Assembly (NCBI RefSeq): GCF_031191545.1
Contig: NZ_CP133472.1
Span: 1,922,001 to 1,986,000, forward strand
Reading direction: 5' to 3'
Source of the DNA: Schaalia odontolytica
GTDB taxonomy: Bacteria; Actinomycetota; Actinomycetes; Actinomycetales; Actinomycetaceae
Length of the DNA: 64,000 bases
The position numbers were made by a program, and so were the translations under genes. Below the pieces are notes generated by a model. It did no database searches, was not told where the DNA came from, and worked only from the letters and a program-made list of their open reading frames with translations. Numbering within the stretch: the first letter of the stretch is position 1; each line of letters begins with the position of its first letter. This document shows positions 52,586 to 64,000 of the stretch, piece by piece.

Positions 52586-53920
52586 CTAGTCGCGGGCGCG
52601 AGCCTCGACGTCACCTCGGCGCAGCAGCCACCAGGCGCACGCGCACGACAGGGCGACGAGGGAAAGCGCCAGCAGGAAGGGCGACAGCGGCATCCAGCCG
52701 TACAGGGCCGTGGCACTCACGGGTGCGACGATCCAGGTGATCGCGCCGGTCGCGTTGATGACGCCGGCGATGCCGCCCTGCTCGCGTGCACTCACCGCGA
52801 GGGACGCGCCCGCCGAGTAGCCCGGGGACGCCATGCCCGAGGCGACGCCCATCGCAAAGGTGGAGGCCGCCAGCGCCCAGAGCGTCGGCGCGATCGTCAG
52901 GCACGTGAGGGAGACGAGAGCGAGGGTCATGCCCGCGCGCAGGAGGGTGCGCGGAGTCCATCCCAGGCGAGGAACGACGATTAGCTGCATAAGCATGGCT
53001 CCGGCGGCGTTAGCCAGCAGCATGAGGGCGGTGACGGAAACGGCGGGCTCGGGCTCGAGTCCACCCCGGTCTTGGACGAGGAAACCCATCGTGATCTGAA
53101 CGACGCCGTTCGCGAAGTAGATGCCGAACACCGAGGCGATCCACGGAGCAATGCGCCCGTCGGTCCACCTCACGCGCGGGGGCAGTTCTGTGCTGGCTTT
53201 CCCCTTGCTCGTGGGGTCCTTCGCTGCTTCGGCCGACGAGGCCGTGGCCGCGTTCTTCGGTGCCGTCTCCTCCTCCGTCAGGCGAGGCAAGTGCGTCCTT
53301 GGGCGCGTGGCGGCCCCGTCTCGGGGCAACCAGATCAGGGCGATCGAAAGTGCAACGAGGACGAAGACGGGGGTGGCGTGCACGGGGCCATAAATCCACC
53401 AGGCGCCCAGCGCCGAGGAGACGAGGGAGCCGACCATGACGGACAGATTGATCGCGCCGGAGAACGCGGACGTGCCGCGCACGCGCGAGGCCTCGTCGGG
53501 GGTGACCTCGGCGACGAGGGCTTGGCCCGTCGGCGGGATTGCCGCGACTGCCGCGCCGAAGAAGGGGCCGCGCGCCGCCATGATCGCCCCCGCAGCTAGA
53601 AAAGCGCCGATGGAGCCGGCCGCGCGCGCCCACACGGCCGCGGAAAAGAGCGTGCCCGCCGTGAGCGCCAAGAACAGCGCCAACAGGATGACTCGCCTGC
53701 GCCCCCATGCGATCGAGCGACGTCCCCAGAACTGGCTCAGCGCCGTCACCGCGGCGGCCGCCAGGGACACCGCCGCGCCCACGATCCACTCGGGCAGGTC
53801 CAGAGCGCGCGACAGGGGAGCGATCGACACGTTGAGCATGTTCTGCGCCGTGTACGTAAACAGCGCGATCGCAACGAGAGCGCGCAGCGTCGGATTCGTC
53901 AGCAAAGGTGATGAGGGCAC
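52586..53920 (-). CDS. MFS transporter (multidrug-exporter-like)
   Basis: The preferred start is GTG 53920, 5 nt after TAGGAT on the minus strand, giving 444 residues with 12 predicted spans. The loop motif [15 protein letters not shown] between spans 2 and 3 is the MFS signature. The central loop (about 215-255) is charged and Ala/Lys/Glu-rich. The span 5 motif resembles drug:H+ antiporters. Substrate unknown. It may be co-transcribed with fumC. Confidence 0.9.
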   Translation of the reverse strand: MPSSPLLTNPTLRALVAIALFTYTAQNMLNVSIAPLSRALDLPEWIVGAAVSLAAAAVTALSQFWGRRSIAWGRRRVILLALFLALTAGTLFSAAVWARAAGSIGAFLAAGAIMAARGPFFGAAVAAIPPTGQALVAEVTPDEASRVRGTSAFSGAINLSVMVGSLVSSALGAWWIYGPVHATPVFVLVALSIALIWLPRDGAATRPRTHLPRLTEEETAPKNAATASSAEAAKDPTSKGKASTELPPRVRWTDGRIAPWIASVFGIYFANGVVQITMGFLVQDRGGLEPEPAVSVTALMLLANAAGAMLMQLIVVPRLGWTPRTLLRAGMTLALVSLTCLTIAPTLWALAASTFAMGVASGMASPGYSAGASLAVSAREQGGIAGVINATGAITWIVAPVSATALYGWMPLSPFLLALSLVALSCACAWWLLRRGDVEARARD

Positions 53921-53936
53921 AGTGCATCCTACGACG

Positions 53937-53963
53937 AAGGCCCCGCGCATTGCGCGGGGCCTT
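53937..53963 (-). terminator. terminator of the thyA-folA operon
   Basis: AAGGCCCCGCGCA and its complement form a palindrome around one base, with an effective loop of about 7 nt. It lies between the folA stop and the MFS start. Confidence 0.8.
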
Positions 53964-53998
53964 GCCGTACAGTGTCCAAATGGGGCGAAGGTGCGCGC

Positions 53999-54532
53999 CT
54001 AGCGCTGCACCCAGGTGCTCACCTTCCAGCGAGCGTCCCCGGAGCGCTCGCGCCACTGGGCGTCGCTGCGCTCCTCATCCCTGCGCCACAGCGCCGGATC
54101 CAGCGGTGGCGCGTACACGAAGGTCGATCCTTCCGGCGCGCTCGCGGCCACGTCCAGCTCCAGGTCGGATACGATCGCCTCGTCCAGGAGGGGGAGGGTG
54201 TCGGCATAGAGCTGCGCACCGCCCGTGATCCAGATGTAGGGGGCGTCCGTGCGCGCGGTCTCCTCGCGCGCAATCTCAAGCGCTTCCTCGACGGAAGAAA
54301 CGACAAGACCGCCCTCGGCCTCGTATCCGGGCGTGCGAGTGATGACGATGTTCGTGCGACCGGGCAGGGCGCGCCCGAGCGCCTCCCACGAGCGGCGACC
54401 CATGATGATCGGGCACCCCATCGTGGACTCCTTGAAGTGTTGGAAATCAGCGGGAACGTGCCAGGACATGGCCGTTCCCGTCCCGAGGATGCCGTTGCAA
54501 TCCTGGGCCCAAATCGCTCCCAGCTTCGTCAT
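53999..54532 (-). CDS. folA: dihydrofolate reductase
   Basis: This 177-residue protein starts [19 protein letters not shown]. It shows [18 protein letters not shown] (active-site acid and helix), [25 protein letters not shown] and [10 protein letters not shown]. It regenerates tetrahydrofolate from the dihydrofolate made by ThyA. Its ATG overlaps the thyA stop by 4 bases, a functionally matched pair. Confidence 0.96.
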   Translation of the reverse strand: MTKLGAIWAQDCNGILGTGTAMSWHVPADFQHFKESTMGCPIIMGRRSWEALGRALPGRTNIVITRTPGYEAEGGLVVSSVEEALEIAREETARTDAPYIWITGGAQLYADTLPLLDEAIVSDLELDVAASAPEGSTFVYAPPLDPALWRRDEERSDAQWRERSGDARWKVSTWVQR

Positions 54533-55332
54533 ACGGCGACCGGAGCCTTGATCGTGGGGTGGTGTCGGTAGTCCGTCACCGAAATATCGTCGAAGGAGTA
54601 CTCGAACATCGACGGTGCCTTGGCCAGCTCCAGGCGCGGGAACGGGTAGGGCTCGCGGCTGAGCTGCTCGGTCACCTGCTCGGTGTGGTTGGAGTAGATG
54701 TGGCAGTCCCCGCCGCTCCAAATGAATTCGCCGACCTCCAGGCCCGCCTGCTGGGCGAACATGTGAGTGAGCAGCGAGTAGGACGCGATGTTGAAGGGCA
54801 CGCCCAGGAACATGTCCGCGCTGCGCTGGTAGAGCTGCAACGACAGTCGCCCGCCCGACACGTACAGCTGGAAGAACGCGTGACAGGGCTCCAGGGCCAT
54901 CTCCGGCAGGTCGCCGACGTTCCACGCGGACACCACCATGCGGCGCGAATCCGGGTTCGTCTTCAGGGTCTTCAGGACCTCGGAGATCTGGTCGATGTGG
55001 CGACCATCCCCGGCGTTCCACGAACGCCACTGGACGCCGTACACCGGGCCCAGCTCGCCGTCCTCGTCCGCCCACTCGTTCCAGATCCGGATCCCGTTAT
55101 CGCGCAGCCAGGACACGTTCGACGAACCCGACAGGAACCACAGGAGCTCGCCGACCACCGATTTGAAGTGCACTCGCTTCGTCGTGATCAGCGGGAAGCC
55201 CTTGGACAGGTCATAGCGCAGCTGCGCCCCAAACACGGAGCGCGTGCCCGTGCCGGTGCGGTCGCCCTTCGGGGTGCCCTCGGCCGTGACGCGCGCCAGC
55301 AGGTCCTCGTACTGGCGGTCGGGGGCGCTCAC
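54529..55332 (-). CDS. thyA: thymidylate synthase
   Basis: GTG 55332 lies 1 nt after the OsmC-gene stop and gives 267 residues. The ThyA motifs are intact: [21 protein letters not shown], the catalytic Cys in [13 protein letters not shown], and [19 protein letters not shown]. It methylates dUMP using methylenetetrahydrofolate. The OsmC-thyA-folA genes form one leftward operon. Confidence 0.97.
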   Translation of the reverse strand: MSAPDRQYEDLLARVTAEGTPKGDRTGTGTRSVFGAQLRYDLSKGFPLITTKRVHFKSVVGELLWFLSGSSNVSWLRDNGIRIWNEWADEDGELGPVYGVQWRSWNAGDGRHIDQISEVLKTLKTNPDSRRMVVSAWNVGDLPEMALEPCHAFFQLYVSGGRLSLQLYQRSADMFLGVPFNIASYSLLTHMFAQQAGLEVGEFIWSGGDCHIYSNHTEQVTEQLSREPYPFPRLELAKAPSMFEYSFDDISVTDYRHHPTIKAPVAV

Positions 55333-55333
55333 G

Positions 55334-55759
55334 TCAGTCGATCCGCTCGTTCGTCCACGTGTGCGAGGCCGGCAGCGCCTGGTCGACGACCGAGTGCTCG
55401 ATCGTGCAGTTGCGCTTGATCGCGGCATCGGCGCGACGCTTCAGATCCGCGATCTCCTCTTCGGACAGGGCGGACATGTCCTGGATGAGCTCGACGTCCA
55501 CGTGCGTGAAGCGGTCGTTGGCATTGTCGTAGTCGCCGGACACGCCGACGAACTGCTCGAAATCGTCGCCCAGGCGAGAAGCCATGCGCGCGTCCGAACT
55601 CATCGCGTTACAACCCGCGATGGCGAGCTTGAGCAGGTCACCGGGGGAGAAGAGGCCGGGACCGTGGCCGATGCGGATCTCGGCGCCGTCCTGGTTGCGG
55701 GCGACGTACTGACGCACGCCCGTACGCTGCATGTACAGAGACTTAGGGGTATCACTCAT
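55334..55759 (-). CDS. OsmC-family protein
   Basis: ATG 55759 lies 7 nt after CACAAT on the minus strand, so it is probably leaderless (141 residues). The fold is recognisable in [22 protein letters not shown], with the peroxidatic-type Cys, and the C-terminal [15 protein letters not shown] with the second Cys. OsmC/Ohr relatives reduce organic hydroperoxides. It heads the thyA-folA operon. Confidence 0.88.
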   Translation of the reverse strand: MSDTPKSLYMQRTGVRQYVARNQDGAEIRIGHGPGLFSPGDLLKLAIAGCNAMSSDARMASRLGDDFEQFVGVSGDYDNANDRFTHVDVELIQDMSALSEEEIADLKRRADAAIKRNCTIEHSVVDQALPASHTWTNERID

Positions 55760-55782
55760 GGGCACCATTGTGTCGCGAAATG

Positions 55783-55821
55783 ACCCCGCCCGCCCGGTGG
55801 GAAACGCCGGGAGGGCGGGGT
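55783..55821. terminator. hairpin between DUF2505 and OsmC genes
   Basis: ACCCCGCCC-g-CCCGG pairs with CCGGG-a-GGGCGGGGT, followed on the plus strand by TTTT. It separates two leftward genes and should insulate the OsmC promoter from the DUF2505 gene. Confidence 0.75.
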
Positions 55822-55844
55822 TTTTCGCAGAGCGTAGCGCCGGC

Positions 55845-56327
55845 TCAGCTGTGCTCGGCCAGCCAGGTGGCAGCCAGCGCCTCCTCGCGCTCCACAACGC
55901 GGCCCAGGTGCGCCACCGCCTCCTTCTCGATGCGCCCGCCCAACAGCGGAACGCGCACCGACACGTTGCCGCTCACCGCGCGGGAGCAACCCGTCCCGGT
56001 GCCCGTCAGTGTGGAGGTGGCCTCAACGGACACCGGGGCCCCGTCAACCGTCACCGACGTGCGCGAGCGAGCCCCTGCCTCGTTGCTCGTCCACTCTTCG
56101 GTGAAGGAGATGCGCAGATCGGACTTGACAAAGCGTGAGGCGGCCGAGGGGATCAGCTCCGGGCGCACGGTGCCAGCAAACGAGACGCGCTCTCCCTCCA
56201 CCGACACAGTGGAGGAGCCCGCGACGACGAACTGGCCGAAGCGTCGCTCCAGATAATCGGGGGTCAGGTACATGGCGACGACCTCGTCGACCGTGCCGGG
56301 GTACGAAACGGACTGCGTAAACTGCAT
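55845..56327 (-). CDS. DUF2505 family protein (SRPBCC-like fold)
   Basis: ATG 56327 follows AAGGAG and gives 160 residues. The opening MQFTQSVSYPGTVDEVVAMY and the later ISFTEEWTSNE and LTGTGTGCSRAVSGNVSVRVPLLGGRIEKE match DUF2505, which has a START/SRPBCC-like lipid- or ligand-binding fold. It is conserved in actinobacteria. Function unknown. It stands alone, divergent from pdtaS. Confidence 0.88.
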   Translation of the reverse strand: MQFTQSVSYPGTVDEVVAMYLTPDYLERRFGQFVVAGSSTVSVEGERVSFAGTVRPELIPSAASRFVKSDLRISFTEEWTSNEAGARSRTSVTVDGAPVSVEATSTLTGTGTGCSRAVSGNVSVRVPLLGGRIEKEAVAHLGRVVEREEALAATWLAEHS

Positions 56328-56426
56328 GGCTCTCCTTACGAGACGAGCGGCGCCGAATCGTGGCCCGGCGCTCATTTTTACAACCAAGGTCCGCGCGCGC
56401 GGCCCCTCTCCCCTTAGAGTAGATGC

Positions 56427-57887
56427 ATGCGTAGTCTCATGCAGTTAGCTGAAGAAGCCTCTTCGACACCGCTGTCGGAGCATGACATCGATTGGCTGCA
56501 CCTCCTCCTCGCGGACTGGCAGGTGCTCGCCGACCTGGCGGCCGCCGACCTGGTCCTGTGGCTGCCCGCGGACGACGGACGCTTCATCGCCGCCGCCCAC
56601 TGCCGCCCAGCGACCTCCACGACCGTTCACGTGGACGACATCATCGGCCTGCATCTGCCCGCCGCCCGCGAAATCGACCTGCGGCGCGCCCTGCACAGCG
56701 GGGAAGTTGTGCGCTCACCCGCCGCGCGCTGGGCCGGCACCTATTCGATGATGGAAACCTGCGTGCCCGTGTGCCACGAGGGACGCATCATCGCCGTGGT
56801 TACCCGCGAGGCGAACCTGTCCAGCCCCCGCCTGTCCCTCGGATTCGAGGGCTGGACCGTTGCCGCGGCCGACACCCTGTGTCAGATGATGGCACGCGGC
56901 GAGTACCCCTACGACTCGACCCCTCAGGTCACCTCCCACGGTGTGCCGCGTGTCCTGGACGGTGCGCTCCTACTCGATGCCGAGGGACGCGTCCAACACG
57001 CGACCCCCAACGCCGTGTCCTGCCTGCGCCGCCTCGGCATCCGAACCCACGTGACCGGCAAGGTCCTGGCCCAGGAGATCACCGAGGTCATCGGCGACGG
57101 CACCCTCATCGAAGAATCGATGGCCGTCGTTGTCATGGGCCGAGCCTCCTGGCGTGTCGAGATCGCCGCGCGCGCGTCCACCGTCAGTATGCGCGCCCTG
57201 CCCCTGGTCAACGGACGCAAGCGCCTGGGCGCCGTCATCCTCACGCGCGACGTCTCCGAGGTCCACCGTCACGAGCAGGAGCTCATGACGAAGGACGCGA
57301 CTATCCGCGAGATCCACCACCGCGTCAAGAACAACCTGCAGACGGTCTCCGCCCTGCTGCGCCTCCAGTCGCGCCGCTCCTCGGAGGAAGCGGTCAAGGT
57401 CGCGCTCGCTGAGGCCGAGCGCCGCGTGCAGGCCATCGCGACCGTGCACGCAGCCCTGTCTCAGAACGTCGATGAGTCGGTCGATTTCGACGAGGTCGCG
57501 CGCACGATCGTGCGCATGGCCGGTGCGATTGCGTCCACCGACCACAGCGTGGAGGTCATCACGACAGGTAGCTTCGGCACTATTCAGGCCGATCAGGCTC
57601 AGGCCCTGGCCACCGTGCTCAATGAGCTGGTCGCAAACTCCGTCGAGCATGGCCTGGCGGATCGCGACGGGCGCATCGAGGTGCGCGCCGTGCGCGAGGG
57701 GACCTCCATGACGATTACCGTGGCCGACGATGGCGTGGGATTCGTGCCGGGCACGCCGATGAGTGGCCTGGGCACGCAGATCGTCCACCAGATGGTGCGC
57801 GGCGAGCTCAAGGGGTCTATCGAGTGGGCCCCGCGCGAGGGCGGCGGAACGCTCGTTACGCTCGTCGCCAATCTCGACCCCGCCTGA
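56427..57887 (+). CDS. pdtaS: PdtaS-type sensor histidine kinase
   Basis: This 486-residue protein has an N-terminal GAF-like domain (about 1-155), a PAS-like domain (about 175-280), a HisKA_2 phosphoacceptor region (IREIHHRVKNNLQ, His297) and an HATPase_c domain (NELVANSVEHGL, ADDGVGF, GLGTQIVHQM). It has no membrane span, so it senses cytosolic signals. In mycobacteria PdtaS phosphorylates PdtaR, an RNA-binding antiterminator; PdtaR is not in this window. TAGAGT lies 6 nt before ATG (leaderless). The neighbouring whiB gene matches the mycobacterial arrangement. Confidence 0.94.
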   Translation: MRSLMQLAEEASSTPLSEHDIDWLHLLLADWQVLADLAAADLVLWLPADDGRFIAAAHCRPATSTTVHVDDIIGLHLPAAREIDLRRALHSGEVVRSPAARWAGTYSMMETCVPVCHEGRIIAVVTREANLSSPRLSLGFEGWTVAAADTLCQMMARGEYPYDSTPQVTSHGVPRVLDGALLLDAEGRVQHATPNAVSCLRRLGIRTHVTGKVLAQEITEVIGDGTLIEESMAVVVMGRASWRVEIAARASTVSMRALPLVNGRKRLGAVILTRDVSEVHRHEQELMTKDATIREIHHRVKNNLQTVSALLRLQSRRSSEEAVKVALAEAERRVQAIATVHAALSQNVDESVDFDEVARTIVRMAGAIASTDHSVEVITTGSFGTIQADQAQALATVLNELVANSVEHGLADRDGRIEVRAVREGTSMTITVADDGVGFVPGTPMSGLGTQIVHQMVRGELKGSIEWAPREGGGTLVTLVANLDPA

Positions 57888-57911
57888 TGTACCCGCTTGG
57901 CCCTGCCCGCT

Positions 57912-57959
57912 GACGATTCAGGCCGGGGATCCACGGTGGGATCTCCGGCCTTGATCGTC
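57912..57959. terminator. bidirectional terminator between pdtaS and whiB
   Basis: A long dyad of the GACGAT..GGCCGG..GATCC type with a small loop and a few mismatches sits between convergent genes. Confidence 0.75.
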
Positions 57960-57976
57960 CGTGCGGGCGGCTCGGC

Positions 57977-58228
57977 TTAGCAGCCGGCGCGCCGTGCGCG
58001 TGCGGCGCGGCGTTTGAGGGCGCGGCGCTCTTCTTCGCTCAAGCCGCCCCACACGCCGGCATCCTGGTTATTGTCGATGGCCCACTGGAGGCACACGCCG
58101 ACGACGGAGCAACTGCGGCACACGGCTTTTGCCTCGGCGACCTGCATGATCGCCGGACCCGTATTACCGATAGGAAAGAAGAGTTCCGGGTCAACTGTCA
58201 GGCATGCCGCCTTACTGCGCCAATCCAT
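57977..58228 (-). CDS. whiB1: WhiB-family iron-sulphur transcription factor (WhiB1-like)
   Basis: This 83-residue protein has the four cluster-binding Cys at 9, 37, 40 and 46 (CRSC then VGVC), the GVWGG turn and a basic C-terminal DNA-binding tail (RRALKRRAARARR). WhiB1 carries a nitric-oxide-sensitive 4Fe-4S cluster and binds the primary sigma factor. The neighbour pdtaS supports the WhiB1 assignment. GAGGAG precedes the ATG. In the 158-base upstream gap, TTGACA (58325-58330) and TATGAT (58305-58310) on the minus strand are possible promoter elements, though 14 nt apart. Confidence 0.94.
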   Translation of the reverse strand: MDWRSKAACLTVDPELFFPIGNTGPAIMQVAEAKAVCRSCSVVGVCLQWAIDNNQDAGVWGGLSEEERRALKRRAARARRAGC

Positions 58229-58386
58229 GATGTGTTTTTCGCTCCTCGCAGTACCGTGCGTTTGGGGTGTTTCACTTTGTTCTCTAGCTAGTGTCCGTTA
58301 GCTCATCATAGTCGCGCAAGGTGGTGTCAACAGCGAAACGCACAAGTCACTATGTGGCTGCTCACGGAGTGCGAAAAAGGTGGGAC

Positions 58387-63928
<5,542 letters not shown>

Positions 63929-63948
63929 CGAGGCCGGGGCGGGGGCTC

Positions 63949-64000
63949 AGACGAGTGGCTCGAAGGGGCCCAGGAGCATCTCGCCGACGCGGGTGAGCAT
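63949..64000 (-). CDS. C-terminal end of an unidentified leftward gene
   Basis: A frame open from the window edge ends at TGA (63949-63951), coding ..LTRVGEMLLGPFEPLV. Third codon positions are almost all G or C, consistent with coding. Too little is visible to name it. The shared core CGAGGCCGGGG (63931-63941) between this stop and ligA suggests a shared terminator. Confidence 0.45.

Overview
The window reads as a chromosomal segment of a high-G+C Gram-positive actinomycete. The likely family is Actinomycetaceae, and a Schaalia/Actinomyces relative is the best guess. This rests on gene content: a WhiB regulator next to a PdtaS-type histidine kinase, DUF3039 plus helicase, DUF2017, PPA1309, UPF0182 and Zincin_2 proteins, a Bifidobacterium/Actinomyces-like insertion in LigA, and large surface proteins with GW..WYYL cell-wall-binding repeats. 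I see no rRNA, CRISPR array, prophage or intact insertion sequence. One tRNA (initiator Met) is present.

Region by region. 1-7.5 kb: a leucine-rich-repeat surface protein (5' end outside the window) and a subtilisin-like surface protease, both ending in the same kind of wall-binding repeats. Each is followed by an intrinsic terminator and then by a copy of a roughly 207-nt structured RNA element. 7.6-10.5 kb: an NCS2 nucleobase permease fused to an OHCU-decarboxylase-like domain, a LacI-type regulator reduced to its DNA-binding head, and an HU protein. 10.7-21.9 kb: a peptide-type ABC importer divergent from a ROK repressor, an M81 metallohydrolase, a ROK sugar kinase, CutC and NagB, which together suggest import and breakdown of a peptide-linked amino sugar. 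22-32 kb: a helicase pair, pncB, clpS-DUF2017-murI-MBL hydrolase, a LysR regulator, a small membrane protein, an orphan 40-residue basic ORF behind a structured leader, then rph-rdgB. 31.3-42 kb: nudC-uvrD2 and a set resembling the mycobacterial uvrD2 neighbourhood (E1/cyclodehydratase-like protein, zincin, PDZ-Lon protease, PPA1309, UPF0182). 42-50.6 kb: membrane proteins including a Gln/Gly-rich repeat protein, MgtC, an amino-acid permease, a lipoprotein, a TfoX_N protein and a frameshifted TSUP transporter.

50.6-51.1 kb is a gene-free gap between two gene 3' ends. It carries a symmetrical array of six 10-bp sites on a 19-bp period. 51-64 kb: fumC, an MFS exporter, thyA-folA, OsmC, DUF2505, pdtaS, whiB, an orphan FHA/FtsK (EssC-like) ATPase, ligA, and the tail of a leftward gene.

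Two features run through the whole window. Many genes look leaderless, with a TANNNT-like hexamer 5-7 nt before the start codon. Many transcription units end in hairpins built on the same CCCCGGCCTCG core. All domain calls come from reading the sequence; no database search was possible.
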